Assembly: GCA_001931905.2 (NCBI GenBank)
Contig: MSJI02000792.1
Location: forward strand, 32,401 to 96,400
Length of the DNA: 64,000 nt
From: Cladosporium sp. IMV 00045
Lineage: Eukaryota; Ascomycota; Dothideomycetes; Cladosporiales; Cladosporiaceae
Direction of reading: 5' to 3'
The notes beneath the pieces were generated by a model, which had not been told where the DNA came from, made no database searches, and was given only the letters and a program-made list of their open reading frames with translations. The stretch's first letter is position 1, and every line of letters begins with the position of its first letter. Positions 17,687 through 29,758 of the stretch are shown one piece after another. Both the position numbers and the translations under genes were made by a program.

Positions 17687-19597
17687 TCACGAAGCCTTGC
17701 AAAGACGTCCATCAGGCTGAGGCTCCCAGTAATCCGAGCCCACAGCCGTAAGAGCGTAGAACAAGTGATTGGGATCATACTTGTTCTTGATTTGCTCAAG
17801 CCTGTCATAATTCTCACCATAAAAGACGCGCTTCCAGTCTGGATCCTGGAAGTCACCTTCGTTCATGTACGCGTGCCCACCTCCGGGCAGGATCTGCTTC
17901 AGACGCGGCATGATGCTCTCGGTGAGACTATCCTGCGCATCCAGCATTTCCTGCCAAGGAGTTTCGAATGACCAAGAGACGGTGATTGCTGCGGCAATAT
18001 TGGCGTCGCGCCAGCCTGAGCTGACAGAGTTGTCGGGGAAGCCGCCGGTAGCCAGGGATGCGTTCAGTCCGATGCCGACTACTTGCGCGCCCATGTCATT
18101 CATATCGCGGAAGGCGGAGATGAGACCGTCGGGGTCATTGGTGGAGACGTTTCTGGGAATGAAAGCTCCTCTGTACAGAGTAACGCCCTAATGATGGTCA
18201 ATCAGCATGACTGTCTTTGCAACTCGTGTGAGATGAAGACTTACAACCGGGATGGGGGCAAACATGGCATCGTAAAATTCGACATAGCTGTCGAAGTCCT
18301 CGAAGTGACTAGTGTAGGGGGATGTTGGACTTCTCAAGCTTATTGGTGAGAGGAGAGAGAAACTCCTTCAGCTGTTCAGCGCTGACATCGGGTCCAGAGA
18401 GGGGTGCAATCATGAAGCTGTCTGATGTAAAGTAGAAGACACTGAACACGCCAGCGTCCGCAGAAGCGGGCAGAGATGATAGGAAAGTCTCAATTGCATC
18501 ATAGTAGACGCTCATGTCAAGACCCTCGCTTGTGAATGTCAGATTCGTACCAGAAGTGGGAACGTCTGGGTGGGCCTTTGCGGTCAAGCTGAGGACAACG
18601 CCATACGTGCCACCTCCACCGCCAGATAATGCCCAGTAGAGATCGGTTTTCTCATGGCGGCTAGCAATAATGGTCTCGCCGGAAGCCACGACTACTTCGT
18701 ATTCGGGGGCCTGATCAGCAGCCATGCCGTGACGAGAGCTAAGTGCCGAGTGACCGCCGCCCTGGATGTAGCCTCCAGCAAGGCCAACGGTAGGACACTC
18801 GCCTGAGACGACCTGGAGTCCTTGCTCATAAGCGGCAGCGTTGGCTTCGAACCCCTGTACACCAGCTCCGATCTTGATAGCTTTGCCAGTGTAGTACTCG
18901 TCTGACCAATCTTTGAATTTGACATCTTTAAGATTATGGGTCCACAGCGACAGTGAGCCAGGACCGGAGCTCTTGCCAGCAAAATCGTGACCAGTGTTGT
19001 GGATCACCAGGCGGATGTTGTGTTCTTCGGCGAATTGAAGGCCAGTATCAACGTCAAAAGCGCTAGTCACGTTGATGGAATATTGAGAGTAGGTACCAAT
19101 CGCGCATGAACTAGATTGAGATTGGAAGGGATCGCAGCTTTGGTTGGCGAAATAAGGTGCCATAACGAAGGCGGGATCGGCGTCGCTGTACAAGTTAATA
19201 GCTGATCCAACTGATAGAATGAAGTCACGTACTGCAACTCGGGCTCTAGCCATTGGTCCTGCAACAGCGCACACTTTTCCTCGTCGTAGCTAGGCCAGTC
19301 TGTATGAAGGCCATCTTCCGGGGCTATGGAGTCGTGACACGCGGCCGCGAGAGGCACAGTCGCGATCAATTGGCCTCCCACCCTCTCGTTCAAAGCCATC
19401 TATTGCTGAGCGGAAGGCCAGTCAGCGTCTCCGGGCATGTATCTGCAGGCATCGGTGGAATTGGTGGTCTTGTTGCCGGCAGGTGCAGAGCACACCGCAC
19501 TAGAGACAGCCAGAATCGCCAGTCCAGACATGGCGGTACAGTGAGGAGACATCGTTGTGGTCACTGCAAAAACAAAGATTGTTGAGCATCCAAGCAA
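17687..19597 (-). pseudogene. Berberine-bridge-enzyme-like FAD oxidase, broken by a stop and a frameshift
   Basis: Members are secreted oxidases with FAD attached through His and Cys. The N terminus carries a signal-peptide-like segment (from 19552 or 19597). The flavin-linking residues are kept: His in H-N-T-G-H-D-F and Cys in S-G-E-C-P-T-V-G. The BBE tail Y-D-P-N-H-L-F-Y-A-L is present. Introns at 19232-19186 and just after P-I-P-V (near 18246-18190) splice in frame. Two lesions stand out. A TAG at 19402-19400 replaces the conserved Trp after W-P-S-A-Q-Q, with the following residues still in frame. A run of five C on the coding strand (near 18317-18321) is one base too long, after which the expected T-S-H-F-E-D-F continues in another frame. 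It is probably a recent pseudogene, unless these are sequencing errors. Confidence 0.85.
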
Positions 19598-20859
19598 CAG
19601 CGTCGTTGCAACAGGATCATCGAGATGTATTTGATTTTATGAAGAGGACTGTTCGCTTAGCGAGATCTCAGGGTCCATATTCAAGAGAGCATGGGCTTTC
19701 GAAAATCGTGCATGAGGCGAACGACCGAGATCCCGACGCGCATGGTAGTCGAAGAAGTAGATGCATTGTAGCGCATTGCCATAGCGGCCGCTTGCCGTCT
19801 TGAATCATGAGCAAAGAGCCCACGGCGGGCCAGTAGCGCAATACCCTTGCATTGGAAATATATTGTAATGTATATAGCCCTCGGTGAGCGCCTAGAGACT
19901 TGCGAGAGCTGTTGGGAGAAGTGATATGAAAAAGTATACGCAAATGATGTGCTAGAAAATTTGTACAGTATGTGATGTTGGCAGACCCTCAAATTGCAGG
20001 CCATCTACCATGAGAGCCGAGGATACACGCGGGATCAAGTGTATGTACAGTAGAATGTAGAACCCTGTAGGCTGCGCCAGTGTGCAAGGGCCCATGAGCG
20101 TGGCATAGCGATGCCAAGTCGCCAGGAGGATGGTGGATTGAGCGATGTCGAGGCGATGTGAAGAAGCGGAGGACCGAGATGCGGATATGAGGTCCGTCGC
20201 GCGAAGGAATACTGTAGAAAGGGGGGGACAAATCGTGCCGAGAGGGAGGAGGGTTGAATTCCGGTAGTGCTGATTGGACAGAAAGCATATACCACTTCTA
20301 CCTCCGGAGGTACCACTAAAAGCGAATCCTTTGAGGCTCCTAGACTCCGCACACGCAAGTCCTCCTGACGCTTCAAACCTACCACAAGTGATGCCGTTTG
20401 CGAAAGGCTCTGGCCGACGCTACAAGGGAGGATTGGCTAGGCCCTCAGCAGAAAGAACAGATGGTGGTGATCTTTGACGTCCGAACCACTTGTCATGCGG
20501 TAGGAGGTAGCCGCCGTCAGGACGATACGACAAGCTTAGGCTGCAAGTTCTGCATAACACTGGAGGCTACCTTCATATTAGTATTGCTCAAGCGCCTAAC
20601 TCGTGATATTCGGATTCTGGACCAGATCGAGGCGTTCACCGAGCATAATGTGCAGTCTTGCAGTGGCGAGAGAAGTAGACCCCACCTCCAATTTCGACTA
20701 GGACGATACGGTTCAATTGTTGAGCGATTATGGAAAAATCGACAGGTTGGAAGTCACTTGCGCAGTCTATCAGACAAGCGGTTTTTGCTCTGTGGCCCTC
20801 CTGCTCTCGGCACAAGTATTCCTGTCTGCTAGGAATGCGACTGACCGCATCGCCCCTAG
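19598..20859. other. Gene-poor stretch between the broken oxidase and the rhodopsin-domain relic
   Basis: Several open frames up to 144 codons occur on both strands, but none shows family motifs, a credible splice pattern or a plausible start. Part must be the former promoter of the oxidase. Confidence 0.5.
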
Positions 20860-21345
20860 CAAACCATAGCCATTGGTGTTTGGGACCTTCTCATTATGGC
20901 GATGCCATTCCCTATACTCCGTCGCTTGAAACTTGACAACATATCCATGGTGTCCATCTCAGTCTGCTGATACTAATCCAAGGTGGCCCTTACCCTCCTT
21001 TACGGGCTCGATTTCCTCACAACCATCATTCAAGGCCTCCGCACCCAGACTATCGCACGCCTCGTACATTACACCAACTCTCAAGTCATTATCGTATGGT
21101 CCATCGTTGAGATCAATCTCGGTGTAATCATTGCCTGCATTCCGACCTTCCAGCCTTTACTCTGCAGCTTTGGTCGCAAAATCACTTCTTCGGACAACAC
21201 AAAGTCCAGCTGCTCCCGCAAAAAGACCAATCGCCCTGCCAGCTCTTTGATAGAGCAACACAAATCGCACCATCGACAACAGGAAAAGCATTTTTGTATC
21301 CATCTGCGACGCGAGCAGCAAAAAGCTCAAAGAGGTTGTGGTTGA
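20860..21345 (+). pseudogene. Relic of a fungal rhodopsin-domain (SAT4-type) membrane protein
   Basis: Fungal rhodopsin-domain proteins are seven-helix membrane proteins of mostly unknown role. Two blocks typical of helices 5-7 are visible: W-D-L-L-I-M-A-M-P-F-P-I-L-R-R-L-K-L near 20880-20935, then W-S-I-V-E-I-N-L-G-V-I-I-A-C-I-P-T-F-Q-P-L-L near 21098-21165. The second block follows a TACTAATCCAAG branch site and acceptor. No donor gives a normal-length intron between the blocks, and I could not find the first four helices upstream. I read it as a truncated, decayed copy, but a gene with unusual splicing is possible. Confidence 0.45.
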
Positions 21346-21911
21346 GCTCTGGACTGCTCATAGCGGTCAGTCGGCCGACTGTTGGGAAGGAAGAGCATGA
21401 CGGCCATTCGCGAGATAATTCTGAATATGCAGGTGAAGGGCAAACCATTACATGATTAATTCAAGTCTCCAAAGGATATCTTGAGATTCTTGGGGTTTAA
21501 GCTCTGCAAGATAATCTTGGCTCTCAAATCAGCTTCGAAATACACGGTTACATAGAGCCCGACACATGTCGTGTTAGTCGTTCCTTAGGAAGCGTCACAA
21601 GATTAAGGTCGCCCAGAAATGATTGTAACCGTGCTGACAGACTCAGATGCTCTCTGCAGACAATTGCGATACATATCACATGCTGAGGTATTATTTCACC
21701 AATCAAAACGATTGGAAGCTGGTGGCGTCTTGCACCACCACTCACTTTGGCTAATCAATGCGCAGCCAGGATGGTGGAGCCTGCATCGCCAGCGAATACT
21801 CAGCTGCCGTCAGCTTCAGCCTGATCCATAGCATTTTCTTGAAAGGCTGAGACCCATTTCTCTACCACAACTCGCACCAAACAGTGCAATGGCATATTGA
21901 AAGCAAACAAC

Positions 21912-24900
21912 ATGGATCCAGTATAGCCATAGGCGTCGCAGCAGCGGCTGTCGAGTTCTTCTCCTTTAGCGCCAAAGCAATCAGTCTATGCAAGCAGATC
22001 CATAACAACGCCGCCGGAGCCACACAAGCAAATGAAGACCTGGAAACATCAATTCGCAAGCTCAGCAACATACGAAAAGGTCTGCAGGTCACCATAGTCA
22101 GCGACCCTCATCGAGAGATAGCGAAAACGCAACAAGAATGCCTGCAAATTTCCGAAAAACTCTCCAAGCTCCTCGAGGGCATCAAGGCTTCTTCGCAGCC
22201 TCAAAAGTCGCGCTTTTGGAAAGATGTTACAGCAACATGGAGTGCAATGAGAACCAAAAGCAAGGTCGGGAAGTTGGAGGCGAAGCTGAGGACAGCCGAG
22301 CGACAGTTCATGAGCGCGTTAACAATCGACACGCGCAACGCCATCGAGAAGATCCTTCAGCAGCAGGGCAAAGACACTGACGTTCTCGAAAAGCTCCGAG
22401 AAGGGATGCAAGAAATTCGACCGGAGCTGAAGCACGCTCGAGAGGAATCGAAAGTAGCGCATGCGAAGACACATGAGGGACTTTCCACAGCCGCGAAGAG
22501 ACTTGAAGCTCTGGACGGGGTGAATAATACCTTACATCGAACCACCCACAAGGAGATCGGACAACTGGGCTCAAGTATTGAACAACGATTCGAGGATTCT
22601 CATGTTTCTTCCCTTCACCGCGAGGTCTTGGGAGGCCTAGAATTCCCTGAAATGAACACGCGGCAACAGAGTATCAAACCGCCCGCAGCAGGCACATTCG
22701 AGTGGGTATTTGATTGAACATCGCCGCATAAGGTCTATTACAACAAAGACCGCCCGCATCGCTATGAGCACGCATCGCGATATCAAAATGGCGATGTAGT
22801 CAAGCACGATCTAGCGCTTCGAGCAAAACTTCTGCAATGGCTGAAAAGTGACGAGCCGATTTTTTGGGTCAATGGAAAGGCGGGATCTGGCAAATCAAGT
22901 TTGATGTCCTTCGTTGCCAACGACAATCGCTCACTCGAAGCATTGAGACGGTGGTCAGGCGATTCCGCTGTGCACATCATCAAATTCTTCTTCTGGAGAC
23001 CCGGTTCACCCCTCCAAAGAAGTGTCCCTGGCCTACTTCGATCATTGCTCTACCAGCTGTTGAAGATGGATCCCAAAAAGATCGACGATCTCCAAGCCAA
23101 CGGGCTGCTGACGGTTCATTCGGACTGGGCTCAAACAAGATTGTTGCAAGCCTTAAGAAGAGTCCTAAGTATATCGAGCGAGATACACGTTTGCTTTTTC
23201 ATTGACGGCTTGGACGAGCACGACGGTGACTATATGGAACTTCTCGACCTGCTTCTTCAAACAAAATCAACATCAAACTTGAAGTTATGCCTTTCAAGCA
23301 GGCCCGAGCCTACTTTTGTGAAAAGGCTGCAACAATTCCCGTCAATTCGTATGCAAGATCTAAATCAACATGACATTGAGACATTGGTGAGGCAGAAAAT
23401 CCAGCCATACGAGGACCGCCATTCGGGTTTAGTACACAAGGTGACCGAACGAGCTGAAGGGATTTTTCTCTGGGCCGCTCTGGTCTGCGCATCACTCGTC
23501 GCAGGTCATGCAGCCGACGACAGCACTGAAATGCTGGAGGAACGCTTGCATGCGATACCTATCGGTCTGCGGGAGCTTTTCAATCATATGTTTTCGAAGA
23601 TTGATGAAATACACCGCAAGTCGCTAATGCTGTACTGCTATCTGTTGAAATGGGAATCGGAGCGGCTCATTCTTTTTCCAAGTATTGAGCTGATCACAGC
23701 GTCACTGCATGGCTCAACAATTGCATCCTCGGAAGATCTTCTCAACCTCTGCGAGACAGTTGAGAAACAAATCGTGGCTCAGAGTAAGGGACTCATCGAA
23801 ATTGCCAAACGGGAGCGTGGGCAATCTGTAATCGATGCCTGGTCCCTCAAGGACCAGATGGATCACAAGATACCTCTGAGCTCCACCGATTGGGCGAGAA
23901 ACCAGAGATTGCTCGATTTCGAAGACTTGAGAATACAGTGGGTGCATCGAACAGCTCATGACTGCATTTTTGGTGATAATGCCGAGAGGGTAGCAGCGTG
24001 GCTACTATCTGTTGATGAAGACGAGCTTCGGAGACAAGTCGTGTCTGGAAACTTGCGGCTTGCACGATGGGCGCCCACAACGAGGGTCGTCGAAGAGGAT
24101 TTAGACAATTCCATCAGGACGCACAGCGCCATCTTCAAACTCATAAAAGACATTGCGAGTCTCTGCAGCTCTTTTGAAAAACGATGCTACCAGGCTCTCG
24201 ATTCAATGCTTGATCTACTCTTCTCTTCAATTGACCACGGCAGCACCGAGCGTTGTAGGAAGCTACTTCTAAACCGCCAAGTCAAGCAAGACGGATCTAC
24301 CCCGATGGAACTGACGCCTCTTGTCGTGTTTTGGCTTGCGATCTGTTCTGCAACAGGCCATGGCTATTATCTCTCGCGATTTGACCGATTGGAACACCAC
24401 GCTTCGGCATCTGCAATGTGCGCTGAGATGATTATATTCCTTGCTAGTTCGTATCTTTCAGAAACACATTTGGCCATTGTCTTTCCCGCTCTCCTCGATC
24501 ACATGTCTAGAAAGCTCGCGCTCGATGGGCAAACGATTCTATCATCTGGAAAGATTACACACGACAGGCATTGCGAAATTTTGGTCTCGACCCCCGAGAG
24601 CAGCGGGACGATTCTGACATGGGAAGGGAGCGGTGGACCCATTGATGTACCCACCATCCTTGCTATTGCTGAAATCTTTGCCAAGAAGCGCGGGTTCACG
24701 GCGGCTATCCTGGCTTCAAGCTCGACACGAATGATAGACATGCTCATCACCCGCAAGACTTTGATTGGATGGCTCAGTGTCGATGATGGTACCATGCTAC
24801 CTTGTCAGTTCTTGTGGGGACCTCACGATTTTGCGAAACGGTACGCTGCTCACATTGGTCGGCATTTGCCACAATCAAATGTCTCGTCCGCTTTGCATCT

Positions 24901-25279
24901 AGTATGCTTGCGTCCCGCTACTCATCGAAGTCCCAAGACTTCTGAGCGACGAAAGCATTTCTCGCCAGCAGTCATCGCTTCAATTGAAATCAGTGATACT
25001 GCAAAAGCGCTTTTCCTGGATCGAGAAGATCGTCGTAACAGAAATTGGAGAGGTTGTCGGATTGGTACGCCAGCGCACTTCACAGCATGTCGCCAAGCCA
25101 TCATAGACGACATCTGGGCGGATGCTAGGCATGAGCTCAATGGATGGCAACAGCTTTATGCCCTCGCTTGTGTGAAGACATATTTCAGAAGGATGTGGAT
25201 ATTTGAACAAGAGGCTCCCTCTCTACATTTTTCGTCCGGACAAGAGCGTGAGAACTCTGATTTCGCGGAGATTGATTGA
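21912..25279 (+). pseudogene. NACHT-type STAND (fungal NLR) gene with a start-proximal frameshift and an in-frame stop
   Basis: Fungal STAND/NLR proteins are signal-transducing NTPases, some of which act in heterokaryon incompatibility. The coiled N-terminal domain is 21920-22717, the NACHT part starts near 22741, and the frame then stays open to 25279. Walker A (G-K-A-G-S-G-K-S) is at 22874-22897, and a Walker B-like F-F-I-D-G-L-D-E is near 23200-23219. No WD40, ankyrin or TPR repeats were recognised in the C-terminal 500 residues. Two lesions occur. The only plausible start, ATGGATCC at 21912, is one base out of frame with the domain; one extra base would give the usual M-D-P-x-S-I-A opening. 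A TGA at 22715-22717 interrupts F-E-W-V-F-D with the frame otherwise continuous. It is likely inactive unless it is translated as two proteins. Confidence 0.85.
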
Positions 25280-26282
25280 GCTTGGAAAACCGGCGGCGGT
25301 GAGCCCAAACTGTACATATTTCGTATGGCTGTGGAGCCATGCTGCGAAAATTCAAGTGTCTACCTACGCAACTTTGATGTCTTACGATTCGTTGAATTCA
25401 TGATGACAGCGTAAGGTATAGTACACACCCTCAAGATTGCCCCTCGCTTCAGCCTTGTAAAGCTCAACATAAATTGAGTGTTATTTAACATGAGTATAAA
25501 TGTATTGCCTTTTTATTTTATATCCTCTACTTTTTGTAGTATAAACTTCCTTCTATTACTGAGGTATTCGATTGGAAGCATAGCCTGTCGGGAGGTGGTA
25601 CTTATACGTGCAGACCGGTGGACGCTAAAGCATATCAGCCGTTGCCGATGGTCGATGCTCGACGGGCCGTTGTGGACCTGCTTTAGTCTAGCACGTGAAT
25701 CCGGGGGTTAAAGTATTGCTAGCATAGAGACCAGAGGAGGTACAGAAATGGCAGAGATGTGATTGATGTGAGGAGAAGCGAGTTTTAGACAGATCCATGA
25801 GACGAGTTCTTTGGATAGGATGGACGTACCTTGTGGATTATCACTGAAGATCGTCGAGGCTTTCGAATATGACGTTACACATGAATAATGAGCGAAGATA
25901 TTGTAGTGTAATCTACTTCTATTGCCGAGAAGATCGGCAGACACGGCTCCATCTCCCATTCGATGAACCTTCTTCTCTGCACATACCGCCTGACACGGCC
26001 TTCTTTATCTTCTCCGCACTTGCTGTCGCAACTTCCCAACTCTACGACTCCCACTTCCTTGTCTCCTAACAATTACACTGCATTCGTTCCCAGCAGTTGT
26101 AGTGCCCTCGATTCATCAGCAAATCTCTCAAACTTTCTTATCAGCTTATCGGCGCTGGACGCTTCTTTCCCCTCGCCTCGATTGACGATTCCCATACGCG
26201 ACCACTCCGATACCGATAGCGACGGGATATTACGGTGTGCTTGGCCGGGAGCATCGTAAGATTGGACCAGTACTAGGCGGAT
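25280..26282. other. Spacer between the NACHT pseudogene and the MFS gene
   Basis: About 1 kb, AT-rich near 25480-25570. No open frame with family motifs or consistent splice signals was found. The 3' part must contain the MFS promoter; an in-frame TAG lies shortly before the chosen MFS start. Confidence 0.5.
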
Positions 26283-28184
26283 ATGGTACTTACACGAGAA
26301 GGATCCTCTCCACGAGACCCAGACAAGTTTCCGACGGCGCAGCTTTTTCTGCTAGGTTCGTCTTACGATTGCAACGTGCCTTAACATCGCATCAGTTTAC
26401 TGACACACACATTCCAGCGCTTGTACGAGTCGCCGAACCCATCGCGATAACCTCAATCTTTCCATACGCATGGAAACTGGTATTGCACTTTGAAATTGGT
26501 GATAGGAGCAATGCATCATTCTATGCGGGAATACTCATTGCGGCCTTCGCTTTGGCGGAGGCCTGCAGCAGTGTGTACGTTCAGTTGAGCAGAGATTACG
26601 TGAAATCTTGGGAGAGGTTTCCAATCTCGGGATCAAATGGCTGACCTGGATTGCAGGTTCTGGGGTGCGCTCTCGGATAAGCTAGGAAGAAAACCGGTCG
26701 TTCTAATGGGATGCTGCGGAACTATTGTTTCTCTTTTATCGGTCGGTTTGAGCACAAACTTCTGGATTGCACTGATTGGCAGAGCACTTGGTGGAGCGCT
26801 CAATGGCAACATGGGCGTCATCCAAACAATGGTGGGCGAGATGATCACCAATCCGGAGCATGAACGTAAGCATACATGTAGGCGCATCCTTGCCATGAAT
26901 TTCCTCGTTGACAGTTCAATAGCCAAAGCATACGCCGTCATGCCATTTGTATGGTCTGTGGGAACGATCGTCGGCCCTTCTATTGGCGGACTCTTCTCTG
27001 AGCCAGTTAAGAATTTCCCGCGATACTTCTCCGCGCATGGTGTGTTCGATCGGTTTCCTTACCTTCTACCCAATCTGATCTGCTCTGCCTTGATGGTGCT
27101 CTCCATCATTGCAGCCTGGATCTTCATGGACGAGACGCACCCCGACAAGCAGCCACCCAGCCAAACGAACGAACCGCATAGACAAAGCATGTCCACCGGC
27201 AGACCTCTATTCCCGGCTCAACCTACCTCCACCGGCGCTGGCGCAAACATTGAGCATGAGAGCTATGGCACTTTCAATCACATTGAGGAATCAGCAGTTG
27301 AGGAAGACTGGAATGTCAAAGCCGACGGAACAAGCAGACCGCCTAGTACGAGCGAGAAGACTTTCACCAAGCGCGTGATTCTGCTCACGGTGGCTTTGGG
27401 TATCTTCACGTACCACAGCATGACTTACGATCACCTTTTGCCGATCTTTTTCCAGGATGAGCGCGTCCCACCTTATGGAACCCATATGCTGGATGATAGC
27501 TTCACGCCGGGTTCGCTCGCTGGTGGCCTTGGACTCAGCACAAAGGATGTCGGCGTTGTCATGACGGTACAAGGCCTCATCGCGCTCTTCATACAAGCGG
27601 TGGTCTTTCCTTTGATGGCAAGCTACCTCGGCATCTGGCGCACCTTCGTCGTTGTTACGCTCGCCCACCCAATCGCCTATTTCATCGTCCCTTGGCTTGT
27701 CTACCTGCCGCAAAATCTGCTCTACCCCGGAATTTACGCTTGTCTCACCGTCCGCAACCTCACCTCGATCGTGGCTTATCCGATTCTGCTCATCTTGATC
27801 AAGGAGGCCTCTCCTGCACCCAACTGCCTCGGCAAAATCAACGGTCTGGCCGCTTCCACTGGCGCCGCCTGCCGCACGATGGCTGCACCGATTGCAGGCT
27901 TCTTGTACGGCGTCGGCATTCAGGTCGACTTCACTGCTCTTGCTTGGTGGGCTAGCACCGTGGTCGCTCTCGTTGGCGCGGTGCAGGCTTTCTTCATCGT
28001 CCAGCGAAAGACCGGTCCTCAGCATGAAGTCCACGTTGCTGCTCCTTTCCATTTCATGGAGAATGAGCATCAAGAGCGCCGCCACCGCCATTCGGTCGTG
28101 CATATTCACATTGGAGAGGAAGAGGGGAATGCTGGCGCGGATGAAAGAACGCCTCTGAGGCCTACGCGTTCTGCGCTTCATTGA
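26283..28184 (+). CDS. Major facilitator superfamily transporter (DHA1/ZIFL-like)
   Basis: A plasma-membrane or vacuolar proton-coupled transporter; the substrate is unknown. Four exons (26283-26355, 26418-26574, 26657-26865, 26923-28184) give about 566 residues. The first donor is the rare GTTCGT, but it yields the family's conserved opening D-P-D-K-F-P-T-A-Q-L-F-L-L followed by A-L-V-R-V-A-E-P-I-A. The MFS loop 2-3 signature is G-A-L-S-D-K-L-G-R-K-P. Later features are G-R-A-L-G-G-A-L-N-G-N in helix 4 and W-S-V-G-T-I-V-G-P-S-I-G-G in helix 5. A long hydrophilic loop joins the two six-helix halves (about residues 230-310). The C-terminal tail is His/Glu-rich. The start is the first ATG after an in-frame stop. 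Confidence 0.87.
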
Positions 28185-29077
28185 GATGGTTTGGAGCAGA
28201 GTTCGGTGCGGTTTTCAGGTGCGTACAAATTGTCGTGTTAATTGCTTTCAGGGCTCGCGATGCTCTTGCTTTGGTCTATCTTTGATTCTTTCTGGCCATT
28301 CAAGCGTAGCGCTCGCTTCGATTTCTTATTTGGCGTTTGCGGGTACACGGAACACAGTACAAGGCAGACAGAATGGATACCCTTCTTTGGCGTTCACGGT
28401 GGGTATATATGGTCCGGCTTATACATTCGTAAAGAAAATAGAGACTGTATCACGTTAATGCTTTGCAGCACCTTGGTTCTCCCGCAGATTCGTGTGGTAT
28501 GATAGGGCAAGATGTAGCAGTTGGGCAGTAAGTAAGGTCTCAAGACAGACATGGCGACAGTGTTGCTTACGATACGTGCCTTGGTCTGGCCAGGTCATAT
28601 CGCCATCAACGTCGAGCATCGATGCGTTTGCAAGGTGTTACCCAAGGCATTATGACCTCCTCTCCCGTTTTCTGCAGATATTCGTCGACTTTGACGCGCT
28701 CATCGACAACGACGCGCCTCAATGCCAATTTCCGAGTCGCCGCCGCAACCTCTATTCACATGCATTCGCCACCCTTGCTATTGTGACTCCGCCCAATCGC
28801 TTGATGCACACCAGCGAAATCCCACACCACTCGCTCCACGACCTCTTCCCTTCCATATAAGCAGCAGACCAGACCCTCCAGCCGCTCTATCGCTATATAT
28901 CAACAGCGTCTACTATCCTACAAGGACCAACAACATCAAGACGACGACGTCTGCTGCACACTGCCTTCACAGCTCCAAGAACAACCCCCCAACAACTCTC
29001 GCTCCTTCTCGTAAGTATCTCCTATCTGCTGAATCAAAACGTAGCAACTAACAATCACAGCAGCCACCAGCGCAACA
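28185..29077. other. Spacer and 5' leader of the F-box-like gene
   Basis: No coding region was recognised. A probable 5'UTR intron occupies 29011-29060 (GTAAGT donor, CTAAC branch site, CACAG acceptor) just before the F-box gene start. A TATATAA-type sequence is not obvious, though CATATAAGC lies near 28855. Confidence 0.5.
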
Positions 29078-29758
29078 ATGGCGACCTCCGCAATCCACCG
29101 CGCCCTCAACACCACCGAGCTCCTCGAGATCATCCTCCTCGAAGACGCCATCGATCTGCACCAGTTGTTCGCCTGCCAGCGCGTCAACAAGAAGTTCGGC
29201 GCCGTTATGGAAGGCTCCGAGAAGCTGCGCATAAAATTGTGCCTGCAGCACAGCGACAAGAACCTCGCCCCACAAGAGGGCAGGGAGGAGGAGTGGCTGA
29301 AGGACGGCAAGACCGTCCGCGACTTCCTCAACCCGCTGCTCGGGCACGCCAAGCGAATTGTTGTGTACACCTGGACGGCGCGCGGTGCCGAGGAGGAGTA
29401 TTTCTTCGACACGGAGGACAGGAGAAGCGCTGTCCCCGTGGTCATAGAGCCCAAGATCGCCCCAGAGCTGGCATTGTTCAACGATGTTTTGTTAGAGTTT
29501 TGGAGGAAGGATGGCCGCCTGCGCGTCGCGCTCAGAGTCAGCGACGTGGCGAGGATGAAGTTCAGATCTCGCCCAGGAGGGTCGTGGCGTAAGATAATGC
29601 TGACCAGTACGCCCGCCGTCGCCGCAGCAGAGGGCTCGGAGGCCCATCAGAGGGCGAAGGTCACTCTCGGGCAGTTCGCGGATATGCTGGTGGAGAGGTC
29701 GGCGCCCGGCGAGGCACCTTTCCACCACCGCGAGCGCGTGGAAGACATTTGGCAGTAG
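29078..29758 (+). CDS. F-box-like domain protein
   Basis: A single-exon protein of 226 residues. The first 45 residues form an F-box-like helix bundle: L-N-T-T-E-L-L-E-I-I-L, then D-L-H-Q-L-F-A-C-Q-R-V-N-K-K-F, which matches the spacing of short Dothideomycete F-box proteins (many known only as expanded, unnamed families). F-box proteins usually bring substrates to SCF ubiquitin ligases through Skp1. The remainder is alternating hydrophobic strand-like sequence with no known domain. The start is supported by the preceding 5'UTR intron and the CAACAATGG context. It is convergent with a small secreted-protein gene, and an 88-bp repeat array lies between them. Confidence 0.7.
   Translation: MATSAIHRALNTTELLEIILLEDAIDLHQLFACQRVNKKFGAVMEGSEKLRIKLCLQHSDKNLAPQEGREEEWLKDGKTVRDFLNPLLGHAKRIVVYTWTARGAEEEYFFDTEDRRSAVPVVIEPKIAPELALFNDVLLEFWRKDGRLRVALRVSDVARMKFRSRPGGSWRKIMLTSTPAVAAAEGSEAHQRAKVTLGQFADMLVERSAPGEAPFHHRERVEDIWQ

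Noticed and set aside
20398..20832. A 144-codon frame upstream of the rhodopsin-domain relic
   Set aside because: No membrane helices or rhodopsin-family motifs and no link by splicing to the relic.
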